Source: Torreya grandis
Taxonomy: Eukaryota; Streptophyta; Pinopsida; Cupressales; Taxaceae
Assembly: GCA_037957365.1 (NCBI GenBank)
Contig: JARHVA010001190.1
Location: 2,701,001-2,765,000 of the forward strand
Reading direction: 5' to 3'
Length of the DNA stretch: 64,000 nt
How positions within the stretch are numbered: the stretch's first letter is position 1; every line of letters begins with the position of its first letter. The translations under genes and the position numbers were made by a program. A model generated the notes under the pieces. That model did no database searches and was not told the origin of the DNA. It worked only from the letters and a program-made list of their open reading frames with translations. This document shows, one piece after another, positions 46,037-58,559 of this stretch.

Positions 46037-49000
46037 TGTTGATGCCTAAATGTGTACCATAGGTTCCCAAAGTGTTTAAAAAACACTTCTCATTTCTAAA
46101 TTCTTAATAATTTAAAGCATGAGTTACAGGTTGTGATAATCTTGTTATCTTTTGGTGGAATAGAGGTAGAACAAGCGATTATTTCACAATATTTATATTA
46201 AGTGGTGGTTGGGAGCCACCATGGAAAAATAGTAGATCTATGTAAAATATGCAATATGCAAAGCTAAAGGTGGTGAATTATGATCAAGAACTGATTTAAT
46301 AACTAATCTAAGATGGATATTTATAATGGAAATTAAACTAAGGTGATCTGATAAAAAGAAGCATAAGGAAGGGTAGGGTAGAAATAAATGTTTCTAATCT
46401 TAATTTCAAACATCATGAAAAGGTTAAAATTTCATCTAGACATGAACTTAACCAATGTGTAACATGAAACAACTTAAGCCTAGATCCTATTACACATCAA
46501 GTAAACTCCTCAGGAAGGTGGAAATAATGCAAATTAGAACCTGGTTCACTTTAAATATTTACCCCTGTAAGCAAACAACATTATCTCAAATGCTAGAAGA
46601 GTAAGTAAACAAAATGAGCCTAAGGACTTTTAGTCAACCTATCATTGGAAAAAGTTAAAAAAAATTCAATAAAATTTACACACTAATAATTCACAAGCAT
46701 CATTGAAATTTAGAAATCAGAACAAGAAGTGAGAGGGATGCCATAATAATAATAATAAACACAAGAAAATAATGGACAACATTTATATAATTCCTTACTT
46801 ATATTAATTGCTCCTAGTTTACAAAGTAATTTTTCTCTAATAACTTCCTCCCTTTATAATAGATAATACTCTTTTTATAGAAAACAAGGAAGTATGTCAG
46901 TCAGTCATATCTATTTATAAGTGTACAAATGTAAGGATAGCTATCTTTTTTACAAAAAATCTAGAATACACTAGAATTATTTGAATGAATTGACCTATAG
47001 GTAGTGTGCTTATAATCTACACATGATTTTATAAAATAACATTCTATTTTAAAAATTTTACAAAGTTTTTACAAAAAAATATTCCTAACTAACTTTGAGG
47101 ACCCTATGTTGTTTTTGGGCCACCATGATTGTGAGTTATATCAAATTGCTCATAATGGTCTATAGTTCACCTCTAGATCAATTTATGCTTGCTCATGTGA
47201 TAATTTAGCTCTCTCAGGATTGACTATGGTCAATTTGATATCAAATAAGGTCTTTTGTAGATGTTAGGGCTATTCTATAAGTCTTTTTTGAGCTTCAATG
47301 GTGAGGGATACTTGCACTTAAGTGAGATTTGTGCCTTAGATATCTTTTAAATACTCATATTTATACATTTACCTTTCTAAGCCCACCATATCTTTGTTGT
47401 TTTTGATTTATATCTATGTGGCATCATCATGACATCTAAGTCGTGTTTATGTTCAAAAATTGACCATTGCCTTTCAAAAAATTTCTTTTACCTCACACCA
47501 TTAGATCTAGTGGGTACGAATCAATGCAAACTATAGATCTTTAGATCTAGAAAACTATATTAAAATTGACGTCCACATGGCCATCATTTAACATCTACAT
47601 GAATGTCTTTGACATCCACATGACCATCAATTTCAATCTCATTGTTAAGATTCTCTACTGAGCTTAAATTTGACATTTGCATGACTATCATTTGATGTCC
47701 ATGTGAATGTATTTGACATCCACATGACTGTCAATTTTAAGCTTGTTTTTGGGATTATCTACTAAGTTACCACTTATCATTTTTTTTTTGCTTTTTGATA
47801 TATCAATTCTCCTAGGGAATGTATTTTTTCCATGTGGCAATCTCAAGCTTTCTTAGATCTCTACTAAAAAAGTATTGATTCGATACACTCTATTGGATTA
47901 TCTTCATTGGAACAAATGTGAGTCATCAATCATGATCTAAGTATTTTAATACCATTGGTTCTTGTAGTCATAAATGGATTAAGTAAGCTTGGGACTATAT
48001 AGATCTTATATCAAAGCCTTAAACTAATGTTTTATTTTTTATTAATAAATATGAATAAACTTTAGCCTAAGGTTTTTAAGCTAGGTTAGGAACATCATAA
48101 AAAGGACCTTGAGTTTCATAAAATGCATAAGTCTTTAGCCTAAGTTTAAATATAATGAATAAAGGACCCTTTAAATAATATAATTCATAGCATAAAATTT
48201 TATCCTAAGTTTTTTATTGTATTAATAAATACATTCAAAACCTTAGGATAAAATCTTAAGCTAGGTTTATGTAATAAAAAGGGACCCTCTTATTTTATCA
48301 CTTTGATTTCAAACTATTTGATCTTCAACATCCTCTTAAATATAGGATTTTGATCATGATACATAGGATTGAGTGAGATTATCTTCATGGGTTAGGGATT
48401 CAACTTATGAAGTCCACCTCACTCTGTTTAATCAACCTCATCCAAAAAAATGTGGGTCATTGATCCTGTAAATAAGCACATAGTTTAAGTTAGGAATTGG
48501 ATACATAAAGAACTTAGGATAAAGTCTTGTGTATATTGATAAACATTAATGGGGCCTTAGGACCAAGACATTAATCTAAGTTAATATCATATAAAAAAGA
48601 CCCTGCATACAAAAGGTTAGACCATGTTAAAATAAAAGGGAAAAAGGGGCTTAGGACATAAAGGGGACCAAACTTATAATTTTTAGGCTAAGGTTTGATT
48701 TTTTTGAAAAACATGACTAAGCCTTAGGATAAAAATTAACTTTAAGTCCTTCGCATTTTTAAAGTGTTTCTTGAAAGAGGGCTTCAAGAAGATTTAAACA
48801 TGGATTTAAATTTAATTTATATAGACCAAATATTAGTAAAATCCCAAGTTGGGATTAAATTATAAAAATCCAAGCATGACCCATTCAAGGAGGGCTCCAT
48901 TAAACCTTTAACTTGAAACATTAAGAGTAGATGCTAATAAATTAGGCCAAATTAAACCAGGGCCATGAACAAAGAAACTAACCAAGTCAAGGTGTGGATG

Positions 49001-49137
49001 ATATTCAAATAAAAATATTGTATAAACATGTTAACGATACTATGATCAAGTGAATTTTCAATTTTAAGGTACAAATTTACATAATTTGTCACAAGGGTCC
49101 CAATTTTTTCAAAAATGGGGGTATGTTGACCTCAACA
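46037..49137 (-). repeat. Element A, 5' LTR (minus orientation), 3.1 kb
   Basis: The ends TGTTGATGCC and TGACCTCAACA are intact, with a 6-bp inverted TGTTGA/TCAACA. It aligns end to end with 17,150-20,291. Two partial copies of the same sequence lie at 14,953-16,871. Confidence 0.88.
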
Positions 49138-49164
49138 CATAACATGAGATATTAATGGGGGAAG

Positions 49165-49620
49165 ATCATGTTATCCCATTTATATATGGTCTTATATAGG
49201 TTCACTACAAAGAATTAGGATGTACATCTTGGTTCAACCACTTTATCACATGTATGGGCTTACAAGCACATTATTGTTATATGGATAATTGGTGGTCCTC
49301 ATGCTAATTGGACACACCCACAAACCTATGTTGAGTGATGGTATAGGAGGAGATATAGGGTCCATATTACCATTAAGTACCATATAAATCTTGATCAATT
49401 GGTTCATGTTGAGGTTTTATGGAGATGATATGGATGGTTTGATGGCTAGGCCAAGGATTTCACCAAGTTATGGTGGATCTAAGTCAATTTATGGTTGCAT
49501 GATCACTTTATATGTGTTTATGGAAAATTTTAGTATGAGTGGGTAAATTTATAGTTCAACATCATATAATATGTTTCCCCAATTACTTATCTTTTGACAC
49601 AGTTGTAGAGGGATGCACAT
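49165..49620 (+). pseudogene. Plant mobile domain, downstream part
   Basis: One frame, with only a few stops, reads MLSHLYMVLYRFTTKN, DVHLGSTTLSHVWAYKHIIV, WYRRRYRVHITIKY, LDQLVHVEVLWR and, further on, VNLWLHDHFICVYGKF and YEWVNL. It follows the PMD pattern (LAHLYR.L.........GG...LLQ.WAYEH..V.RP, RR.........+D.L...EV.W.PY, ...LW......+...EW..P.RV.RQFG..Q). The N-terminal part is at 14,867-14,952, interrupted by the 34-kb block. About 60 residues between the two parts are not seen. Stops are TAG or TGA. Confidence 0.6.
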
Positions 49621-50832
<1,212 letters not shown>

Positions 50833-51089
50833 CGATCTTCATGTGCTTTATCTCAACACAAAACTAAAGCATCAACATTAAATGTTTTCTTAGAAACATT
50901 TTTTTATCAAAATATATTAATTTTTTTCTTGCATTTTCAAATTTCTAAAGTGTTATAGCCTTTGATTCATTTAATGTTAAATGATAATTTAACATTTACT
51001 ATAATGCATCTATATTTTCATAAGTATAATGTAAGGTATTTATTATTTAAGTAAATTGTAATTCTATTGGAATAGTGTCTTTGACACAA

Positions 51090-51600
51090 TGAAACAATAA
51101 TAAAGGTGAAATCCAGAACCAAATTTGACCATAGTGTGGTCGACCCAAAGTGTTTCAAATATTTTAATATGCTAATTTATTTTGTTATCATATTCAACCT
51201 TTTTCATGATTGTAATAAAAAATATAATGGTTGGCTCAACTTGACCATTACCTTGAGGCTAGTATTTATATAAATGAATATAAATAATGGAATAATGTAT
51301 TAAATATTTAATATATTCATTTGAGATAAATTTGTGACCATTATCTAAAATTATCATAAGAGGAACTCAGAGCTATAATAAAATTTAATTTTCAAAGAAC
51401 AAAATAAATTTAGAAGTAATTGAGATTTAAGAGAAACAAATTCAGGCCACTTAGTAAAATAATTAATTGTTTTTAGATTATATTTGTGGCAAGAAAAATA
51501 TGGAGGATGAATGTTAGAAATGAAATCAATGCCTCATTTTGTGAAAGGTTTTTTATGAATTACTAGATTTAAAGTCATTGTAGGTAGTCTATCTCTTCAT
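51090..51600 (-). pseudogene. Element F integrase
   Basis: On the minus strand near 51,590-51,420 the frame reads RDRLPTMTLNLVIHKKPFTK, GIDFISNIHPP and INYFTKWPEFVSLKS, matching the gypsy integrase core (PF..WG.DF+G.I.P......I....Y.TKW.E). Further down come NLSQMNIL and, near 51,230-51,270, PQGNGQVEPTI, the region of the catalytic Glu. The DNG of the second acid could not be placed with certainty. The frame has many stops. Confidence 0.75.
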
Positions 51601-51699
51601 GTGAATAATTTACAAAGCATACATGATCAAACTAAATAGAAAACATCCTTAAATAAAGCTTAATAATAATATATAACACACAAAATTATGTGTTATAGG

Positions 51700-52900
51700 T
51701 TTTTGTATTGAAGTTTTCAACACAAATACCTCTATGGCATATTCTAAAGATATTTTTAGTTTGATCACGAGTTAGAAATCTTAATAGAGATCTTCTATTC
51801 ACATATATAAAAAATTCAAAAAAGATGAATTTTAAGGCTTGTAATTTAAGATATCTTTATTGCATCTTATTTAATGATTCATGAAAAGCTTGGTCCTGAA
51901 AATAATAAACAAAGTCATGATACCAATCCTCTTGGGAAAATAAACAACTATATGCTTGCATTTCAAGACACATCTTGAATTTCTTAGCAATGTCAACAAC
52001 TTTTATAATATTAAAATGTGGTTTATAATGCAACCTATCATCCAAAACAATAATTAATATGTTGAAATCTGAAGTTTTATTTTTAATGAGATGTTTAACT
52101 AAGTCATTTCATTTAATAGTTTTAAAAGTCTTAAATCCAATGTCAAATTATTAGACTATAAAATACACTTATCTAATTTACCATCAATTATGGGATTCTC
52201 AACTAAATAAGACAAAACAAGCATGTTTGATTGTGCAATGACTTTATTTCCCATTAAAATGAATTTGAATTTCTTTAATGCTGAAATTAAAGAAAGAAAA
52301 AAGAATTCAACTAAGGGATACCTAGTTTCAACATCCTTGAGCACTTGGTTCATTATCATATGGGTTTTTATTCATAATTTTGATGATATTATTTTAAAAC
52401 AACACATGTAGCCTTATTGATAAAATTTATATACAAGATAAATGGTTTAATCATGTATGGTTTTGTAGATACATGAGAACTTGTTATTAAATTTTTTAAT
52501 ATCATCAAATGTTACATATTATCTTGCAATCCATAAGTAATTTTGATTTTTCTTATGTAAAATCTGTAAAGGTTTAGATTTATTAGCAAAATCAAAAATG
52601 AATTTACATATAAATTTATTTTATCAAATAAAAATATTAAACCATATTGGTCTTTATGAGGAGACAAATATTCAATATCTCTCATACGATCAAGATAAAT
52701 GGAAATTCCTTCTTTAGAAATTATCTTGCAATCCATAAGTAATTTTGATTTTTCTTATGTAAAATCTATAAAGGTTTAGATTTATTAGCAAAATAAAAAA
52801 TGAAGTTACATATAAAATTTATTTTATCAAAGATAAATATTAAACCATATTGGTCTTTATGAGGAGACAAATATTTAATAGCTCTGATATGATCAAGATA
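51700..52900 (-). pseudogene. Element F RT connection and RNase H region
   Basis: The minus-strand frame at 52,512-52,736 reads KEGISIYLDRMRDIEYLSPH, the 'GI.+DP.K..AI.....P' connection after gypsy RT. Below it only scattered RNase H-like residues can be followed, through many stops. The region contains two copies of a 202-bp segment, so the connection is present twice. Confidence 0.55.
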
Positions 52901-52922
52901 AATGGAAATTCATTCTTTAGAA
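52518..52922. repeat. 202-bp tandem duplication
   Basis: Two adjacent units, 52,518-52,719 and 52,720-52,922, both start ATTATCTTGCAATCCATAAG and end with TTCTTTAGAA. By eye they differ at only about 5-7% of positions, far less than the decay of the element around them, so the duplication is recent relative to the insertion. Confidence 0.92.
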
Positions 52923-53590
52923 ATTACATGGCCAAGAACTTTACCCTTAGTCACTCTAAAAATTATCATTTTTGGGTTAAGTGATATGCCAAATTTTCTA
53001 CATTTCATGGAAATTTCATGCAAGTTTGAATGTGATTTTTATGTTTTTAAAAATGAACCACAAATTCATCTAAATAAACATGAATGATAATACTAATTAT
53101 ATCATCAAAGTTAACATGCATTTATCGTTGTAAAGTAACACCTATGTTAACTAATTTGAAATGAATTCTATTAAAATAAAAAATACATCTTCATGTTATA
53201 AAGATGGTTTTATGCCTATCTATAGGATTCATAAAGATTTGGTTATAACCAAAAAATTCATCTAACAACAACATCATTTTGGACTTGATGACTTGCTATA
53301 AAACATGATCTATTTTTATCAAATGAAAATTGTATTTTATATTTTTATGGTTTAACTCAAAAATACACAAAAAAATATCACCATTATTTTTTGGTACATG
53401 GACAAAGTAATCTACCAAATGAAGAAATCTGATTGGATAGATAACACCATCATCGAACATTTTATCCATCTCCTTGTTGATGGTGTCTTCCAATAAGGTT
53501 TTGACTTTGTGAGGTTTCTTCTAAACAAGATTAATACTATGATTTATAATAATATCATGCTGACTTATTTTAGTACCATAAATGTTAAAG
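52900..53590 (-). pseudogene. Element F reverse transcriptase (YLDE at the active site)
   Basis: On the minus strand frames read SQHDIIINHSINLV, then EDTINKEMDKMFDDGVIYPI, FVHVPKNNGDIFLCIFELNH and LIKIDHVL. These match gypsy RT (E+.KML..GVI.PS, P.V.V.KKNG..R.C.D.R.LN, +..ID..L). After 53,290 come LLDEFFGYNQIFMNPIDRHK, HFKLVNIGVTLQR and IIHVYLDEFVVHF. The catalytic Y(L/V)DD reads YLDE, so it is inactive. The open stretch 53,296-53,493 is the longest part. Confidence 0.85.
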
Positions 53591-55035
53591 TATTTTTAGG
53601 ACCCAAAAAAATACCAATTAATTATTTAAATAATGTAACAAGCAAAACATTTTCCTTGGATGTACATTATATTATGGCCTAACACACCCACCCCTATTTA
53701 AAAAAAATTAATGATTACCCACTATTGTTTAAATAGCCTTATTCAATATCATATAAGCTTTAGACATCTATGACACTGGTTTCAATTTGCATAAGTCTAA
53801 GGTTATCTTAAAAATCTAAAGTTACAAAGTTTCAAATTTATGAAAATAAAAGCGTGAATGATCATTTTGATTTATTTTAAAACATGATATTTCATAATTG
53901 ATTTTATGATTTTTGGACTAACAAAACTAATATATATATTATCCTAGTGTTCCTATGTGTTTTTATATGTTTGTAGGACTATTGACAAAGAATTGAAAAT
54001 CAATCACAGGCAGGCCCTGCCTTTATTTATCTAAGATCAATACAAGTGGTATTATTACATTATCTGGAGCCTTCAACCTTTACAAAAGTTTTAAGTCTTT
54101 AAAATACCTAAGCTTTGAGAGATCACTAGGTGGCATTACTATGTTACCCAGAGCCCTTCAACTTTAAATAAAATTCCAAGTGTTTTGAGTCTTTGATCTC
54201 TAAGAACATGCCACATGATGAAATTGCATGAACCCAAAACCTCAAAAGGATTAAACATAGTCTAATGGTTCCTAGGCAATCTAATGGTTCCAAGGTTTTG
54301 AGTTTTGAGAACTTGATAGTTGGTGCATTTTCATCAACCTAGCATTTCAAAGAAGAAATATCAAGTTTATGGCTTAATGGTCCCATGGATTTGAGTCTCT
54401 AATATCATGACACACATTGAAATTTAGTTAACCTAGATAATTTACAAGGATGTACATATTTCAAAAGTTTTGAACAACTGAGACCTTGAGCCTCTAAGTT
54501 CCTATACTACTAAGATTACTCCACATGGCACAATTATGTTAAATCATGTCTTCAAAACATACAAATCAAGGTTATAAATCTAAAGCCTTGAGTAAGTGAG
54601 AAATAGATAAATGTCACAATCCAAGAGATGTATGGCTGAAGGACACATAAATAAGTTCAATGGCAAAGTAAAGAATCTAGTAAATGATAAATTGTACCTA
54701 TCTCAAATAGAATGACTAGACATATAGGATCAATGAAAAATTACCACATGGGGACAAATGAAACCATTAAATGTTGACTAACTAATTTAAATCCAAATAG
54801 GAATGAAATAAAAATATATTATTCATATTGAAGTCACATGAATTAAGCATTTAAGGCACAAAATTTGGGAAATATATGTAAAATCTAAGAAAAAGGAAAG
54901 TCACTTTGCCATCAATCTATGAGTGAACATTGCAATTTCATACCTTCCTATTACCAAAGATCTTATCTTCTTCAATGAACTTTTAAGATAATCTATACTA
55001 TTTTTTTAAGGAATTACATAGTTTAGATTACCAAA
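53591..55035. other. No recognisable gene; short degenerate duplication
   Basis: A+T-rich sequence upstream of the element F RT (in minus orientation), where gag and protease would be expected but cannot be seen. An 84-bp degenerate duplication (gtgg(t/c)atta(t/c)ta....gagcc.ttcaac) starts at 54,046 and 54,130. Confidence 0.45.
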
Positions 55036-55653
55036 ATGGCTTATTTTTCAAAACCAACATGTGTTCAATCCCCTTTTGCATATTATTGTGATGGAAATAC
55101 CAAATATAGGGACATCTTATTTGAGAAAGGTGTCCTCAATATCAAGTTTCCAAATTGCTTAGAAATATTGAATGTACTGGAGTCTATGGCACCGTACTCT
55201 ACACAAGACCAATTGTCCCAAGATGAAAATCAATAAATCAATGATCCACTACCAATAAAAACTATGGGGCTTCATCAAGAAACAATCAAACTAGAGGTAC
55301 TGCTCTATATCAACTTACTCTATGATTTATTATTTAACGGTATTTGATCTAAAGATTGTCTATACCTTAGAAAAGGGAAGAATAGAGTCACATACATTTT
55401 TGAAAGGACATTATAAAGGCATATCAAGTTCCCATTGCCTGAGGTAGTCTTTAACCAAGTCTCAGCCAATGTATGGCTTGATAATAATACTTTAGAGGGA
55501 AAAATAAAAATATGGATAGTGTAAATCTAGAGATTTAATCTCAAGGGATTCATTTCCTTCAATTACATCATTAAATTCAAGCCTAGGATTAGGATAGACA
55601 TGGACCTTTTAAATAGATTATATGGTTTTCCTAGCATTACTTATTTAAAATTT
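55036..55653 (+). pseudogene. Unrecognised frame of about 205 codons with five stops
   Basis: From an ATG in good plant context (CAAAATGGCT) one frame runs to 55,653, interrupted only by stops near 55,234, 55,347, 55,420, 55,522 and 55,528. It reads MAYFSKPTCVQSPFAYYCDG, then ILFEKGVLNIKFPNCLEI, and later HIKFPLPEVVFNQVSANVW and GFISFNYIIKFKP. Such length in one frame is far above chance in this A+T-rich DNA. I do not recognise the family. Element D lies 380 bp downstream and may separate this from the coding-like stretch at 63,150-63,560. Confidence 0.45.
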
Positions 55654-56035
55654 TAATTGGTCCTATTACTAGACATTCTTAACTTCAGATAAGATTGTTT
55701 CCTTAGGAGAGATTATAAGCCTTCGATTGAAGGTTCAGATGTTCAGGAACGAGCAAATTATAGCTTATGGAAATTTATATATGATGTCATATTTATTGGA
55801 TGTAGTTTTTGGAATAGCTCATAGAACACATGGAGAACTATAGTAGCCATCAATAAAGAATGTGGATAATAGGATCTATTTATAATATTCTTTCATGTTT
55901 GTCTATAGATTCAAAAATGAAATCAAAAATATTTGTGAGTAAATATATCCTCATGTATACCAAGCCATTCATAGCATTTGGTTGATTAGGTTATTTGATA
56001 ACTTAAAAATAAACACAAGAAAATGGGGGGATTAT

Positions 56036-58367
56036 TGGTATTATTTTTGGCCATTTTTGGCCTACATACCAAGCTAAGCAAGTTTCATATGTAAGTAATA
56101 GATTAAAGGCTTTAAAATAGGTCCAAGTCTATAAATAGAGGGATCTAAGCTAGTTATCATATGCCCTGAGCTTTCAATACCATGGAAAAGGTTGGACAAA
56201 CCCTAAGAATCCTTCAAAACCTTGAAAAATTAATCAGAGAATGAGTTGTGCAAGTTTTTGGATCAGACTGTCACTAGGATGTCATAGATAAACAAATAAA
56301 CTAGTCAACTTTTACATTTAATATCTCACTTAGGGAACATCATGTGACTATTAGATCAAGAAAAAATGTAGATATACATGTCAAGAACATCCTCACAAAT
56401 TTTTATATGTATGTAGGCTTTCTAGCCCAAGTTACAAGCTTTCAAATTTGGACCTATGCAATAATATGTTTGTGATAACATAAAATTTAAGCTCAAATGA
56501 AACAAATCCTTTTTAGATTAAATTTGATGATTATGTAAACATAAATTATGTGCATACAAATTTCAAATGACATCCCATATACCATATAATTTAAGTTCAT
56601 GAACTAGCTATTGGATTTCAAATGGTGGGTCCTGGTAAGATCAATGGTCCTCACTTGATCATACATCTCAATCTAATGGTATGAGATGGGTTAAATGGTC
56701 AAATATTTCAAAAGGACACCATGTGATGTAATTTCATGGGTTGGTAGATTGATATATGATCCTAAAATCAAACATGCATTTTCCAAGTGGTATAAGCAAA
56801 GACAAGGTTGACAATTCAAAGTTATATCTGAGGGCTCATGTTTGTTCATATCTAGAAGATCCAATGGAGTAAACAAATGTCAAGAAGTCAATAATCCAAG
56901 ATGGATTTTTGATATCCAATAAACATAAGCATTAAACAAGGATAGTTTTGACTAGGGTCAAGGGAAAAAACCAACTCAAGTAAAACAAATAGATGGACCC
57001 AAGCTGGTGGAATACATAGAATCAAGATCAAGCTCAAATACAAGCTGAGTTGGACCAGAGTGCATAAACAAAGGACCAAGCACTACCATCAGGGCTCTAT
57101 AGAGATAGATTATGTCTTTTAGACCTAACATGGATCAAGTGTTGATATCTTGTTGATAAAATGGGACTAGGTATAGAGCAGAGTGCCTTCTATATCGACT
57201 ATAGGAAAAGTAATATCCTTAGATTAGTTTTCCTCCATAGTAAATATAGGTAAAAGTTTCAATGCAAGAATAGATATATGGAATTAATGAATAAGTGTTC
57301 TAGGCCATGCTTTTGACAAGTATCTACCTAAAGTAGACATAACCAAAGCTTAATCAGTTTTAAAGATATGAGTATTTTGTCCTCATCATGAAGTCAAGTG
57401 GAGAATGGCAAGGTTCACAAGGATATTGAGGAATTAGAGAAGTAGTTGGACCATTTAATTTTGATTAGTAACTTTGGAGATATTTTATCCTTAAAAGAAT
57501 CATGACTCATCATGTAAAATAAGTTCTTATATTCTATTACCTTGCTCTTAGCCAATGCGAAGAACTAAAGACTATTGTAGATAATGTAGACTATCTTATT
57601 CATGATGGATTACGTCTTGATTAGGCCCAAGTATGATGGAAAATCCCTTGAAAACTAGTATTTAATTAATTATTCTCAAAATATGATCCTTCTTCTCTCT
57701 CTCCCTTCTCTATATTATCCCAATCTCTCCATTTGTAAAATGTTCTCATATTTTAAACTTTTATCTCTTTGGGAGATAAGGATACTCTTTGAGATGTTGT
57801 AAAGTATGCTCATATTGATTAGGCTTAACCCTATCAAACATTTGTAAGAACTAGCTCTTGATGCAATATGAGACTTTCTTTGCCTATCTCTTACCTTGGA
57901 TCTACTTTGGTGGGTTGTGCATGATGGCATTGTGTGAAGGAAAATATTCCTCATCTATTTTCCTCCTCTCTTACCTTGTTTAGGGTGTTTATTTTTAGGT
58001 CTATATTGGTGTTATACTCTGAACCTCTTCATGAAATACTTATGTAATTATCTTGATCTTGAGGTTATGTAAGCTAGTATTATCTTTAGTAGATCTAACG
58101 TGGGTTCTAGCTTATGGGATTTTCCCCTTTAAGTTTGGTGTATTGCCTGGTTAACCTTCTTATGTTCCTTTATTCTCTTTCTAACCCTTTTCCTCATGAA
58201 GCATTAGCTTAGCATTAGTTTAGGTGAGCATCAAAGAGGAAGCTTTCATGTTTTAGAGGTTTAGCCTTAACATAGTTTACCCATAGCCTAGGTTTGTCCC
58301 AATATTATAGATTAGTTGGAGAGAACCTGAACAACCCTCTCTAAGGGTGTAAATTAAGCATACATTA
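56036..58367 (+). repeat. Element D, 5' LTR
   Basis: It starts TGGTATTATTTTTGGCC and ends AAGCATACATTA and aligns with 60,712-63,037. CTATAAATAG at 56,129-56,138 is TATA-like but sits only about 95 bp from the LTR start. Confidence 0.88.
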
Positions 58368-58372
58368 TTTTT

Positions 58373-58391
58373 TGGCACACCCAGTGGGACT
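58373..58391 (+). promoter_or_regulatory. Primer-binding site of element D
   Basis: TTGGCACACCCAGTGGGAC lies five bases after the LTR. It looks like the TTGGC(A/G)C.CCC.GTGGGAC site after the 5' LTR of many plant Tat-type elements. Confidence 0.75.
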
Positions 58392-58559
58392 AAGGTCCAA
58401 AGAATTGGAAGGATTTTTGATGTTGTCATTCTACATATCAGCCTTTGGAGGCATTTTACAAATATCAATGGTGACTTTGAGCAATTTTTAACTAGTTATA
58501 GCAGTCTAGGTAAGCTTTCAAATAAGTTTTACCTAAATCTAGTCTCTTTTATGAATCTT

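Larger units (their letters stand above)
17150..49137 (-). mobile_element. Element A: gag-only LTR retrotransposon split by element B
   Basis: Direct repeats of 3.1 kb (17,150-20,291 and 46,037-49,137) begin TGTTGATGCC or its mutated form and end CCTCAACA. The interior outside element B is about 3.7 kb. On the minus strand it holds a gypsy-type gag, cut by B at 23,273/45,278, and a downstream acidic frame, but no protease, RT or integrase. Reading the minus strand, a TTGGCAC-starting primer site follows the 46,037 end, which sets the orientation. LTR divergence is about 18% on one sample. I find no clear target duplication; the left end is rearranged. Confidence 0.8.
51090..53590 (-). mobile_element. 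Element F: decayed Ty3/gypsy pol on the minus strand
   Basis: The minus strand from 53,590 downwards carries RT, an RNase H-region remnant and integrase motifs in the correct order. No LTRs, gag or protease could be found. The pol is more broken than that of element B, and its RT and integrase sequence belong to a different gypsy lineage (no second RNase H seen). A 202-bp tandem duplication lies within it. Confidence 0.75.
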
